A stretch of DNA of 64,000 nt, taken from positions 2,542,001 to 2,606,000 of the forward strand of contig NZ_BNEB01000005.1 in assembly GCF_016860545.1 (NCBI RefSeq). Direction: 5' to 3'. Made by a program: the position numbers and the translations under genes. This DNA is from Streptomyces asoensis (GTDB taxonomy: Bacteria; Actinomycetota; Actinomycetes; Streptomycetales; Streptomycetaceae). Positions 36,225 to 45,813 of this stretch are shown one piece after another. Position 1 is the stretch's first letter; each line of letters begins with the position of its first letter. The notes beneath the pieces are model-generated. The model ran no database searches. It was not told where the DNA came from and was given only the letters and a program-made list of their open reading frames with translations.

Positions 36225-37388
36225 CTAGGTGAGCCCGGCGGCGCGCGCCCTCTCCACCGCCGGGCCGATGGCCTTGGCGACCGCCTCGACGTCGGCCTCG
36301 GTGGAGGTGTGGCCGAGGGAGAAGCGCAGGGTTCCGCGGGCCAGGTCGGGATCGGTGCCGGTGGCCAGCAGGACGTGGCTGGGCTGCGCGACACCCGCGG
36401 TGCAGGCGGAACCGGTGGAGCACTCGATGCCCTGGGCGTCGAGAAGCAGCAGCAGGGAGTCGCCCTCGCAGCCCGGGAAGGTGAAGTGGGCGTTGGCGGG
36501 GAGCCGGTCCACCGGGTCCCCGCCGAGGATCGCGTCCGGGACGGCCGTACGGACCGCGTCGATCAGCGCGTCGCGCAGGGCCCCGACCTCGCGGGCGAAC
36601 CACTCGCGCCGCTCGGCCGCCAGCCGGGCGGCGACGGCGAAGGACGCGACGGCGGGGACGTCGAGCGTGCCGGAGCGCACGTGGCGCTCCTGACCGCCGC
36701 CGTGCAGCACGGGGACGGGGGTGTGTTCGCGGCCGAGGAGCAGGGCGCCGATGCCGTAGGGGCCGCCGATCTTGTGGCCGGAGACGGTCATCGCGGCGAG
36801 ACCGGAGGCGGCGAAGTCGACCGGGACCTGGCCGACGGCCTGGACCGCGTCGGCGTGCAGCGGGACGCCGAACTCCGCTGCCACGTCCGCCAGTTCGCGG
36901 ACCGGGAGGATCGTGCCGATCTCGTTGTTGGCCCACATGACGGTCGCGAGGGCGACGTCGCCGGGGTCACGGGCGAGGGCTTCGCGGAGCGCGTCGGGAT
37001 GGACCCGCCCGTAGGAGTCGACCGGCAGGTACTCGACCGTGGCGCCCTCGTGCTCGCCCAGCCAGTGCACGGCGTCGAGGACCGCGTGGTGCTCGACGGG
37101 GCTGGCCAGGACCCGGGTGCGGGCCGGGTCGGCGTCGCGGCGGGACCAGTACAGGCCCTTCACCGCGAGGTTGTCGGCCTCGGTGCCGCCGGAGGTCAGG
37201 ACGACCTCGCTGGGGCGGGCGCCGAGCGCCTCCGCGAGGGTCTCCCGGGCTTCCTCGACGGTACGGCGGGCCTGCCGGCCTGCCGCGTGGAGGGAGGAGG
37301 CGTTGCCGGTGACGCCCAGGTGCGCGGTGAGTGCCTCGACCGCCTCGGGGAGCATCGGCGTGGTCGCGGCGTGGTCGAGGTATGCCAT
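36225..37388 (-). CDS. Cysteine desulfurase (NifS/IscS family)
   Basis: PLP enzyme that takes sulfur from cysteine to a protein persulfide for Fe-S clusters and thiolated tRNA. 387 residues. N-terminal YLDHAATTPM, PLP lysine in SGHKIGGPYGIG, catalytic Cys loop ECSTGSACTAG, and the RFSLGHTSTEADVE ending are all in place. The ATG has GGGG five bases upstream. Given mnmA nearby, sulfur supply to tRNA thiolation is the likeliest role. It converges with the multicopper oxidase, with a 5-bp gap. Confidence 0.94.
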   Translation of the reverse strand: MAYLDHAATTPMLPEAVEALTAHLGVTGNASSLHAAGRQARRTVEEARETLAEALGARPSEVVLTSGGTEADNLAVKGLYWSRRDADPARTRVLASPVEHHAVLDAVHWLGEHEGATVEYLPVDSYGRVHPDALREALARDPGDVALATVMWANNEIGTILPVRELADVAAEFGVPLHADAVQAVGQVPVDFAASGLAAMTVSGHKIGGPYGIGALLLGREHTPVPVLHGGGQERHVRSGTLDVPAVASFAVAARLAAERREWFAREVGALRDALIDAVRTAVPDAILGGDPVDRLPANAHFTFPGCEGDSLLLLLDAQGIECSTGSACTAGVAQPSHVLLATGTDPDLARGTLRFSLGHTSTEADVEAVAKAIGPAVERARAAGLT

Positions 37389-37446
37389 GGTGACCCCGAT
37401 TCTACGGGGGCGGTCCGGCACGCCTCGCTGCGCGGGGGCGCCGCGG

Positions 37447-37713
37447 TCAGAAGCTCCAGGAAATCGTCGAGTCCGCCTGCATGAACGCCACCAGGACCAC
37501 GAGGTCGGCGATGCCCAGCGCCAGGCCCAGCCAGGCACGGCCGCGGCGGGCGGTGCCGCGGAGCAGGGCGACCGTGGCCAGCACGATCGCGATCGGGCCG
37601 AGGAAGACGTTGAGGACGAGCAGGCCGAGCAGGCCGAGGACGAAGGACGCGACGGCCATGCCGTCGGTGTCCCGGACGCCGGTGCGGCGGGAGGCCGGTG
37701 CGGTGAGTTGCAT
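37447..37713 (-). CDS. DUF4190 small membrane protein
   Basis: 88 residues with the DUF4190 pattern: GMAVASFVLGLLGLLVLNVF-type first helix, a VLATVALLRG connection and a second helix GLALGIADLVVLVAFM. Function unknown. It lies 35 bp downstream of the next small membrane gene, so the two may form a unit under the divergent TetR operator. Confidence 0.8.
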   Translation of the reverse strand: MQLTAPASRRTGVRDTDGMAVASFVLGLLGLLVLNVFLGPIAIVLATVALLRGTARRGRAWLGLALGIADLVVLVAFMQADSTISWSF

Positions 37714-37748
37714 GACGGGTCAGCTCCTGGGGGACGGGTGTACGGCGG

Positions 37749-37916
37749 TCAGTGGGTGGAGGTGTGCCGGCGGCGGCCGTGGCGCTCACGGATGGCGAAG
37801 ACACCGAGCCAGGCCGCGATGACGGCGGCGGCGACCAGCGTGAAGGTGAACGGCGCGTGGGCCACGGTGCCCATGACCAGGCCGAACAGCAGGAGTGCGG
37901 CGACTAGGAACAGCAT
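37749..37916 (-). CDS. Small two-helix membrane protein
   Basis: 55 residues: MLFLVAALLLFGLVMGTV and FTFTLVAAAVIAAWLGVFAI helices with a basic HGRRRH tail. The ATG at 37916 has GGAGGGGG about 10 bp upstream; an ATG at 37973 would lie inside the operator-like palindrome and is rejected. It is divergent from the TetR gene. Confidence 0.65.
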   Translation of the reverse strand: MLFLVAALLLFGLVMGTVAHAPFTFTLVAAAVIAAWLGVFAIRERHGRRRHTSTH

Positions 37917-37945
37917 GGGATCGGATCCCCCTCCGTAAAATTTGG

Positions 37946-37973
37946 GTGAACAGTTGTGGTTACACTTGTTCAC
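37946..37973. promoter_or_regulatory. Operator-like palindrome in TetR divergent region
   Basis: GTGAACAGTTGT and ACACTTGTTCAC flank GGTT, forming an inverted repeat with 10 of 12 positions matching. It lies 30 bp before the small membrane gene and shares GAACAGTTGT with a second site next to the TetR start. The spacing fits TetR-dimer binding. Confidence 0.6.
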
Positions 37974-38016
37974 TGACTCTTGAGTCTAGCGTGTTCCCCG
38001 GCTTTCCAATTCCAGA

Positions 38017-38032
38017 GAACAGTTGTTAACTG
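38017..38032. promoter_or_regulatory. Second operator-like site at TetR start
   Basis: GAACAGTTGT recurs here in the same orientation as in the first site. CAGTT-GTT-AACTG (38020-38032) is a perfect palindrome ending 6 bp before the TetR ATG. This suggests autoregulation. Confidence 0.55.
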
Positions 38033-38038
38033 GATGAC

Positions 38039-38665
38039 ATGAGTCACACCTTCGGCATCAGGCAGGCCCAGAAGCAGAAGACCCGGCAGGCGCTCATGGA
38101 CGCGGCGTTGCTGCTGCTGGAGGAGCAGAGCCTGAGCAGCCTGGGGCTGCGCGAGGTCACCCGCGCCGTCGGTGTCGCCCCGACCGCCTTCTACCGGCAC
38201 TTCCGCTCCACCGCGGACCTGGGCGTGGCCCTGGTCGAAGAGGCGCTGGGCAGCCTGCACCCGATGATCCGCACCACCGTGACCACGGCCGACACGAGCG
38301 AGGAACGCATCGCGCGCGCTGTGGAGTTGATCGCCGGTCACGTGACCGCGTACCCCGCCCACGTCCGTTTCATCGCGCGTGAGCGACATGGCGGAGTCCA
38401 GCCGGTGCGGGAGGCGATCCGGGACCAACTGGCCCGGTTCGCCGAGGAGGTGAGGACCGAACTCGCCAAGGACGCGGACGCGGACGGCTGGAGCGGCGAC
38501 GACCTGCTGATGCTCTCGCACCTCTACGTCGACCAGATGCTCATCACGGCCTCGCTGTTCCTGGAGTCGCTGGAGGCCTCGCCGGACGAGCGGGAGCGGG
38601 TCGGGCGGCTCGCGGCCCGCCAGCTGCGGCTCATCAGCATCGGCCGGCATCACTGGCTGGACTGA
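38039..38665 (+). CDS. TetR-family regulator, FabR-like
   Basis: 208 residues. The N-terminal HTH (RQAQKQKTRQALMDAA, LREVTRAVGVAPTAFYRHF) and the C-terminal ending LRLISIGRHHWL strongly resemble FabR of E. coli, the regulator of unsaturated fatty acid synthesis (which ends LRMISKGAYYW). The middle also keeps FIARERHG like FabR's LLRERSG. The physiological ligand here is not known. The ATG follows the second operator-like palindrome with no Shine-Dalgarno, so the transcript may be nearly leaderless. The adjacent divergent genes are small membrane proteins, not desaturases. Confidence 0.85.
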   Translation: MSHTFGIRQAQKQKTRQALMDAALLLLEEQSLSSLGLREVTRAVGVAPTAFYRHFRSTADLGVALVEEALGSLHPMIRTTVTTADTSEERIARAVELIAGHVTAYPAHVRFIARERHGGVQPVREAIRDQLARFAEEVRTELAKDADADGWSGDDLLMLSHLYVDQMLITASLFLESLEASPDERERVGRLAARQLRLISIGRHHWLD

Positions 38666-38708
38666 CGCGGCGCCGCGGGCCCGCCGGGCGGCCACGCGCC
38701 CCGGGGCG

Positions 38709-38791
38709 GCGACCGCATTCCGCGCTGCGACCGCATTCCGCACGGCGGCCGCATTCCGGGCAGACGTGCCGGGACGGACGTGCCGGGACGG
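38709..38791 (+). repeat. 18-bp and 14-bp tandem repeats
   Basis: GCGACCGCATTCCGC occurs at 38709 and 38727 and, as GCGGCCGCATTCCGG, at 38745, giving an 18-bp period. Two exact tandem copies of ACGTGCCGGGACGG (38764-38777, 38778-38791) follow. They fill the gap between the convergent TetR and lipoprotein genes. Confidence 0.7.
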
Positions 38792-38846
38792 ACAAGGGCA
38801 GCGCCCCCCGTGGTCGGGTGCGCCGCCCCTGCGGTGGGACCGCCGC

Positions 38847-39230
38847 TCAGCCCTGCTGGGCCTGCTGCCCCTGGCCCGCGCCCGGACCGCCACAGCCTCC
38901 GCCCTGACCGCCTGCGCCCTGGCCGCCGCCGGGACCGCCCTGGCCGCCGGGGCCGCCGCCGGGCAGGCCCGAGGGGACGCCGCTCGGCATACCGGTGGGA
39001 GTGCCCGTCGGCCGCCCCGAGGCGGCGCCCGTCGGCGCACCCGAGGGCATCGTGGAGGGGGTGCCGCTCGGCAGGCCCGAGGGGTTGCCGGACGGCGGCC
39101 GGCAGGACTGGGCCGAACCGTCGCCCACCGAGGACGAGTCGCCCGAACCGCAGGCCACCAGGGCGAGGGGCGAGAGCGCCAGCAGGGCCACCGCGGGCAC
39201 CAGTCGGACGGGCATCAGCGCACGCTTCAT
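38847..39230 (-). CDS. Repeat-rich lipoprotein
   Basis: 127 residues. Lipoprotein signal with lipobox LVAC (Cys27), then residues 45-90 made of a four-residue period such as GNPSGLPSGTPS, and a Gly/Gln-rich tail (GGGPGGQGGPGGGQGAGGQG). No catalytic domain is visible. It is likely a cell-surface or wall-spanning protein. GGAG lies 9 bp before the ATG. Confidence 0.7.
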   Translation of the reverse strand: MKRALMPVRLVPAVALLALSPLALVACGSGDSSSVGDGSAQSCRPPSGNPSGLPSGTPSTMPSGAPTGAASGRPTGTPTGMPSGVPSGLPGGGPGGQGGPGGGQGAGGQGGGCGGPGAGQGQQAQQG

Positions 39231-39429
39231 GAGAGACGGCTCCAGGGAAGATGAGGAATACCTGAGACCGGAACTCAACCAAGGGCGCTTAGGGCTTCCT
39301 TGGGGCTTCTCTGTCCACCGCCTGTCAATCGGGCAAAGCGCGCCTCGACGCACCCCGCCGACCTGGGAATTCGCCGAGGCAGCCGCCGACCGGCCGGTAC
39401 AGCTCCGTGACAGAACCGTGCCGGGCCCG

Positions 39430-39453
39430 GCGGCTCAGCGGCTCAGCGGCTCA
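39430..39453 (-). repeat. 8-bp triple repeat placing TGA in all three frames
   Basis: GCGGCTCA is repeated three times on the plus strand. Read on the minus strand each unit begins TGA, and an 8-bp period puts the three stops in three different frames. The first is the true stop of the thioesterase-like gene. Confidence 0.6.
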
Positions 39454-40332
39454 GCCGAGCCTGACCCGTGCCAGCTGGCGCGACTGCGCGACCAGCCTGT
39501 CGGCGCTGTCCCAGACCTCGGCGTCCTCCTCCAGGAAGCCGCCGGCGAGGTTGCGGGTGGTGATGGAGACGCGCAGCGGGCCCGGAGCCGGACGGCAGCG
39601 CACGTGCACCGTCAGCTCGACCGTGGGGACCCAGCCGCGCAGGCCGATCTCGAAGGCCGTGGGCGGCAGGGCGTCCACGGCGAGGAGGAGGGAGAGCGGA
39701 TCGGGGTCGCGGCCGTCCTTGAGGCCGAACCAGGCTCGCATCTCCCCCCTGCCGGACGGCTGCCCGAGCGCCCAGCCGAGGGTCGACGGGTCGAGCTTGA
39801 GCATCAGTCGGTCGGCGATCGCGGAACTGCCGTCGACCGGTGCCGGTCCGTCCTCGGGCCCGAAGCACTGGTCCATCGGCGGGATCGCGGGCGGCCGTGC
39901 CGTCGTGCGGACGTCGTCCGGCAGGGCGGCCAGGTCGCCGTAGGAGGCGAGGACCCGGATGCGCTCGACCTCGGCGCCGTTCTCGTCGTACTGGAAGAGC
40001 GAGGCCTGTCCGGTCGACAGGGTCCGGCCGGTGCGGACGACGTCGGTGCGCACGACGGCCGGGCCGGGCTGCGACGCCGTCAGATAGTGCGCCGAGACGG
40101 TGAAGGGGTCGCCGTGCGGGAGGGCGTCCGCGAGCGCGCGGCCGAGGACGGCGAGGAGGTAGCCGCCGTTGACGGCGCTGATGATCGTCCAGCCGGCCGA
40201 CAGGTCGATGTCGTAGACGCCGGGCGCCCGCCGGGTGAGCGCGGTGTCGCGGTCGAACTCGCTGTCGCCGATCGAGGCCGTGCCCAGGGCGTGGGGGGCC
40301 CGCTCGGCCGCCGCGGTAGCTGCTTCTGACAT
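39451..40332 (-). CDS. Acyl-CoA thioesterase-like (double hotdog) protein
   Basis: 293 residues of the TesB/thioesterase-like family. The N-terminal hotdog shows WTIISAVNGGYLLAVLGRAL (the conserved N-G-G-Y-L pattern) and HYLTASQPGPAVVRTDVVRTGRTLST. The C-terminal hotdog shows LSLLLAVDALPPTAFEIG and VPTVELTVHVR. The likely role is hydrolysis of acyl-CoA; chain length is not deducible. The ATG at 40332 is chosen. Confidence 0.82.
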   Translation of the reverse strand: MSEAATAAAERAPHALGTASIGDSEFDRDTALTRRAPGVYDIDLSAGWTIISAVNGGYLLAVLGRALADALPHGDPFTVSAHYLTASQPGPAVVRTDVVRTGRTLSTGQASLFQYDENGAEVERIRVLASYGDLAALPDDVRTTARPPAIPPMDQCFGPEDGPAPVDGSSAIADRLMLKLDPSTLGWALGQPSGRGEMRAWFGLKDGRDPDPLSLLLAVDALPPTAFEIGLRGWVPTVELTVHVRCRPAPGPLRVSITTRNLAGGFLEEDAEVWDSADRLVAQSRQLARVRLG

Positions 40333-40520
40333 GCCTGAACCGTACAACAGGTGATTACTAAGCGGTAGCTTTGGCGAGGGGCCGCATCCCGCCGCCGACC
40401 TCGGGGACGGACCGGTCAATCGGGACCTTCATGACCGGAACGGGTGAGCGGTCGGCAATTTCTTGGTAAGTGTCCGAACTCGTCCGTAACCTCGGCGCCC
40501 CGTTTCCCCTCTGCAAAGAC

Positions 40521-41765
40521 ATGAGCCTCACCGGGACTCCGTTCCTCTACACCTTGATCGCGCTGTCCGTCCTCGCCGTGGCGCTGCCGCTGCTGCTGTG
40601 GTCGCGGCTGCGCGGGCCGCGCGTCCTGCGCGCCGTGGCCCGGGTCGTGATGCTGCTGTTCGCCCAGGGCACCGCGGTCGCCCTGGTGTTCGTCCTGGTC
40701 AACAACGCCAACGGCCTGTACGACACCTGGGAGGACCTGCTGGGCACCGGGACCCATGTGAACCAGGCCGCCGACCTGGGACCCGACGGCACCGGCGGCA
40801 TCGCCCTGGACCGGCTGCCCAAGGTCCGGCAGACCTTCACCCAGGCCGAGGGGCCGGGCATGCACGCGGCCGGCGGGGTACGCGTCACCCAGCTCAAGGG
40901 CCAGGTCTCCGGCGTCAACGCCGAGGTCTACGTCTGGCTGCCCCCGCAGTACGACGAGCCCGCCTACGCGCACCGCGCCTTCCCCGTGGTGGAGCTGCTG
41001 CCGGGCTACCCGGGCTCGGCGAAGTCCTGGTACGGAACGCTGCGGGTGCACCAGCAACTGGCACCGCTGATGCGCTCGGGCAAGGTCGCCCCGTTCGTCC
41101 TGGTCGCACCGCGCACCACCCTCCTGCCCGGCGTGGACACCGGCTGCGCCAACGTGCCGGGCACCGTCAACGCCGACAGCTGGCTGAGCATCGACGTGCC
41201 GAAGATGGTCAAGGACAACTTCCGGGTCCAGTCCGCGCCCAAGGGCTGGGCGGTCGCGGGGTACTCGGCGGGGGCGCACTGCGCGACCAAGCTCGCCGTC
41301 GCCCACCCCGACCGCTACCGGGCGGCGGTGAGCCTGTCCGGGTACAGCGACCCCATCGTCGAGCCGAACTCCCTCGCCGCGCAGAGCCCCGCCCTGCGCC
41401 GGGCCAACAACCCGTACCTGCTGCTGCGCAAGGCCGCCGTGGCGCCCCCCGTGGCCCTCTACCTGTCCGGCCAGCCGAAGGACGGCTACGAGGCCGCCGT
41501 GGCCCTGCGCCAGGAGGCCAAGGCACCGACGACCGTGCACGTCGTCTACATCCCGAGCACCGCGGGCGGCCACACCATGGCGCTGTGGCGTCCGCAGGTC
41601 GTGCCGGCCTTCCGCTGGCTGACGACCCAGCTGGGCCAGCAGCGCGTCACGGGCGCGGGCGCGGGGAAGGCGGCTGCTCCTCACGCACCGTCGAACGCCG
41701 GTTCCAGGCGCGCGGCGCTCGCCAGTGGAAACGCATCGCGAGAAGCCGCAGCACGAAAGCCGTGA
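40521..41765 (+). CDS. Membrane-anchored esterase (alpha/beta hydrolase, esterase D/mycolyltransferase-like)
   Basis: 414 residues. Two N-terminal helices (LYTLIALSVLAVALPLLLW and VVMLLFAQGTAVALVFVLV) precede an external catalytic domain. Nucleophile elbow GYSAGAH (Ser near residue 253); His in AGGHTMALW; VVELLPGYPGSAKSW is the oxyanion region. The architecture resembles putative S-formylglutathione hydrolase/antigen 85-like proteins of Actinobacteria. The Ala/Ser-rich C-terminal tail (last 40 residues) runs 119 bp into the opposite gene's 3' end. The ATG at 40521 has a poor ribosome site; a GTG at 40470 would add 17 residues. Confidence 0.82.
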   Translation: MSLTGTPFLYTLIALSVLAVALPLLLWSRLRGPRVLRAVARVVMLLFAQGTAVALVFVLVNNANGLYDTWEDLLGTGTHVNQAADLGPDGTGGIALDRLPKVRQTFTQAEGPGMHAAGGVRVTQLKGQVSGVNAEVYVWLPPQYDEPAYAHRAFPVVELLPGYPGSAKSWYGTLRVHQQLAPLMRSGKVAPFVLVAPRTTLLPGVDTGCANVPGTVNADSWLSIDVPKMVKDNFRVQSAPKGWAVAGYSAGAHCATKLAVAHPDRYRAAVSLSGYSDPIVEPNSLAAQSPALRRANNPYLLLRKAAVAPPVALYLSGQPKDGYEAAVALRQEAKAPTTVHVVYIPSTAGGHTMALWRPQVVPAFRWLTTQLGQQRVTGAGAGKAAAPHAPSNAGSRRAALASGNASREAAARKP

Positions 41766-42330
41766 CCGCGGCCAGGCCGCTGGCCAGCGGTGTGAGCGCG
41801 TCGTAGCGGATGCAGAGCACCACCATGGTGGCGCCGACGATCGCCGGGACCGCGTAGAGATCGCGGTCCCAGCGCAGCAGGGAGGGCACCTCGTTGGCCA
41901 GCACGTCGCGCAGCACACCGCCGCCCACGGCGGTGGCGACGCCCAGCGCGGCCGACGCGGTCAGGCCCAGACCGTAGTCGTAGGCCTTGGTCGTCCCCGT
42001 CACACAGAAAAGGCCGAGGCCGGCCGCGTCGAAGGCGTTGACGCCCGTCTGGATGCGCTCCACCTGGGGGTGCAGGAAGACGACCAGGAGGGCGGCCAGC
42101 AGCGGGGTGAGGAAGTACCCCAGGTCCGTGAAGGCGGCCGGGGGCACGGCCCCGATGACCAGGTCGCGGAAGACCCCGCCGCCCAGCGCGGTGACCTCGG
42201 CGAGCATCGCTATGCCGAACACGTCGAAGTTCTTGCGGACGGCCAGCAGCGCGCCCGATATGGCGAAGACGAAGATGCCGACCAGATCGAGCGTGTGCTG
42301 GACGGAGGGGCTGAAGATTTGCTGGAGCAC
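41647..42330 (-). CDS. TRIC/UPF0126 family membrane protein
   Basis: 227 residues, seven helices in two inverted UPF0126 repeats. Each carries the hallmark glycine triplet with Arg-Asp: ALGGGVFRDLVIG and AVGGGVLRDVLANEVP. Bacterial TRIC-type proteins form cation channels or carry small solutes; the transported species here is unknown. I prefer the GTG at 42330 (VLQQIFSPSVQHTLDLVG) because the alternative GTG at 42351 lies within a terminator stem. The C-terminus is Arg/Pro-rich. Confidence 0.88.
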   Translation of the reverse strand: MLQQIFSPSVQHTLDLVGIFVFAISGALLAVRKNFDVFGIAMLAEVTALGGGVFRDLVIGAVPPAAFTDLGYFLTPLLAALLVVFLHPQVERIQTGVNAFDAAGLGLFCVTGTTKAYDYGLGLTASAALGVATAVGGGVLRDVLANEVPSLLRWDRDLYAVPAIVGATMVVLCIRYDALTPLASGLAAVTAFVLRLLAMRFHWRAPRAWNRRSTVREEQPPSPRPRP

Positions 42331-42350
42331 CCCTACATTCTCACCCAGCA

Positions 42351-42387
42351 CGAAGCCCCCGCCTTACATTGCAAGGCGGGGGCTTCG
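42351..42387 (-). terminator. Terminator of the peptide ABC operon
   Basis: A perfect 15-bp inverted repeat (CGAAGCCCCCGCCTT / AAGGCGGGGGCTTCG) with a 7-nt loop begins 8 bp beyond the stop of the last ABC gene. Confidence 0.85.
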
Positions 42388-42394
42388 ATGTTGC

Positions 42395-43713
<1,319 letters not shown>

Positions 43714-43717
<4 letters not shown>

Positions 43718-44811
43718 AGCTTCGGCGCAATCTCTTCGGTCCAGATACGCTCCCGCTGCTCCGTGCTCAGGTGGCAGGCGGCCCAGTGGCGGCTGCCCAC
43801 CTCGGACAGCTCGGGCCGCACGGTGCGGGTGACGTTGTCCTTCGGGAGGTCCGCGTACGGGCAGCGCGGGTTGAACGCGCAGCCGGACGGGATGTTGATC
43901 AGCGAGGGCGGCGATCCCTTGACCGGGATCAGGCGGTCCTGCTGCTCGCGGTCCAGGCGCGGCATCGAGCCGAGCAGTCCCCAGGTGTAGGGGTGCCTGG
44001 GCTCGTAGAACACCTTGTCGGCCGGGCCGCGCTCGACGCAGCGGCCGCCGTACATCACCAGGATGTCGTCGGCCAGTTCGGCGACGACGCCCAGGTCGTG
44101 GGTGATGACGATGACCGCGGAGCCGAACTCCTTCTGGAGGTCGCGGATCAGGTCGAGGATCTGCGCCTGGACGGTCACGTCCAGGGCGGTCGTCGGCTCG
44201 TCCGCGATGAGCAGCTCGGGGTTGTTGACCAGCGACATCGCGATCATCGCGCGCTGGCGCATACCGCCGGAGAACTCGTGCGGGTAGCTGTCCACGCGCT
44301 TGTCCGGCTGCGGGATGCCCACCCGGTCGAGCATCTCGACCGCACGGCGCTTGGCGGTCTTCTTGTCGACGTCGTGGTGGATCCGGTACGCCTCCACGAT
44401 CTGCTGACCGATCGTGTAGTACGGGTGCAGCGCCGACAGCGGATCCTGGAAGATCATCGCCATCTCGCGGCCCCGCAGCTTGCGCACGTGGTCCGGGTCG
44501 GCGGACAGCAGCTCGGTGCCGTCCAGCCAGATCTCGCCGGAGATCTGGGCCTTGCGCTTGCCGTACTGGCCGGCGGTGTGCAGGCCCATGATGCCGAGCG
44601 AGGTCACCGACTTGCCGGAGCCGGACTCGCCGACGATGCCGAGGGTCTTGCCCTTCTCCAGCTGGAAGCTGAGCCCGTCGACGGACTTGACCAGGCCGTC
44701 GTCGGTCGGGAAGTGCACCTTGAGGTCGCGCACTTCGAGGAAGGCGGTCGGCGCGGGCGAGGCGGGGGTGGGCTCGCCCACGGCCGCTCCGCTCTTGCTG
44801 AGTTCGGTCAT
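43714..44811 (-). CDS. Peptide ABC transporter ATP-binding protein (DppD/OppD-like)
   Basis: Second ATPase. 365 residues. Walker A GESGSGKS, QDPLSALHPYYTIG, signature EFSGGMRQRAM, Walker B LLIADEP, ITHDL, and an HPY domain with GCAFNPRCPYA. The ATG overlaps the permease stop by 4 bp (ATGA). Confidence 0.95.
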
Positions 44812-45806
44812 GCCAGCCTCACTCGGGGGTCGATCACGGCGTACATAATGTCCACCACGAGGTTGGCGACGAGCACCGCCAGAGAAGTGATCAGGGTGAC
44901 GCCCAGGATGATGGGCAGGTCCTGGTTCTTGATGGCGTTGAGGACCGCCTGGCCGAGACCGGGCAGGTTGAACGCCGTCTCGGTCAGGATCGCACCGCCG
45001 ATGAGGGCGCCGAGGTCCATGCCGAGCATGGTCAGCAGCGGGGTCATCGTGGAGCGCATGGCGTGCTTGCCGATGACGGTCTGCTCCTTGAGGCCCTTGG
45101 CGCGGGCCGTGCGGATGTAGTCCTCGCCGAGGATCTCGAGCATGGTGGCCCGGGTGATACGGGCGTACATCGCCGCGTACAGGAACGCGAGGGTGACCCA
45201 GGGGAGGATCATCCCGCCGAACCATCCGGTGAAACTGTCGTCCAGGGGCACGAACTGACCGTCGAACAGGTCGAGTCCGTACACGAAGATCGACAGGGCG
45301 ACCATGCCGGTGAAGTAGATGGGCAGGGAGACACCCGAGAGCGCGATGACCATCGCGCCGCGGTCCCACAGGCTGCCCCGCTTGAGCGCGGAGAGCACAC
45401 CCGCCGAGACACCGAAGATCAGCCACAGCACGGCGGCACCGAGCGCGAGCGCCAGGGTCACCGGGAAGCGGTCGGTCAGCACCGGCCAGACGGCCTGCTC
45501 ACTGCGGAAGGAGTAGCCGAAGCACGGGGCGGCGCAGTGGATGGAGTCGCCACCGCCCGTGTAGGTGCGACCGGCGAAGATGCCCTTGAAGAACTCCCAG
45601 ACCTGGGCGTAGATCGGGTCGCCCAGGCCCAGCTTCTCGCGCACACCCTCGACGGCGGCAGGGTCGGCCTGCTTGCCCACGAAGCTCAAGGCGATGTCTA
45701 CGCCAGCCCACTTGGGGATGAGGAAGAAGATGCCGAAGACCACCATGACGATGACCACGAGCATCACTACGGCGGCGAACAGCCGCCTGATGAGGTAAGC
45801 GAGCAC
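44808..45806 (-). CDS. Peptide ABC transporter permease (DppB/OppB-like)
   Basis: 332 residues, six helices. N-terminal YLIRRLFAAVVMLVVIVMVV; a long external loop with two Cys (IHCAAPCFGYS); binding-protein-dependent transport EAA motif region DYIRTARAKGLKEQTVIGKHAMR; and final helices ending VDIMYAVIDPRVRLA. It forms the channel with the C-type permease. Confidence 0.94.
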   Translation of the reverse strand: MLAYLIRRLFAAVVMLVVIVMVVFGIFFLIPKWAGVDIALSFVGKQADPAAVEGVREKLGLGDPIYAQVWEFFKGIFAGRTYTGGGDSIHCAAPCFGYSFRSEQAVWPVLTDRFPVTLALALGAAVLWLIFGVSAGVLSALKRGSLWDRGAMVIALSGVSLPIYFTGMVALSIFVYGLDLFDGQFVPLDDSFTGWFGGMILPWVTLAFLYAAMYARITRATMLEILGEDYIRTARAKGLKEQTVIGKHAMRSTMTPLLTMLGMDLGALIGGAILTETAFNLPGLGQAVLNAIKNQDLPIILGVTLITSLAVLVANLVVDIMYAVIDPRVRLA

Positions 45807-45813
45807 AGCTCTC

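Noticed and set aside
34597..36936. 779-codon minus-strand frame opposite the multicopper oxidase
   Set aside because: Shadow frame; the plus strand holds all four copper motifs and a Tat signal.
37917..37973. Upstream ATG extending the small membrane protein by 19 residues
   Set aside because: Would place coding sequence over the operator-like palindrome; the ATG at 37916 has its own ribosome site.
38709..38791. Possible CRISPR array
   Set aside because: Repeats are too short, directly tandem with at most 3-bp gaps, and have no spacers or cas genes nearby.
42331..42351. GTG at 42351 as the TRIC-family start
   Set aside because: It lies in the stem of a strong terminator; starting at 42330 gives the usual N-terminus.
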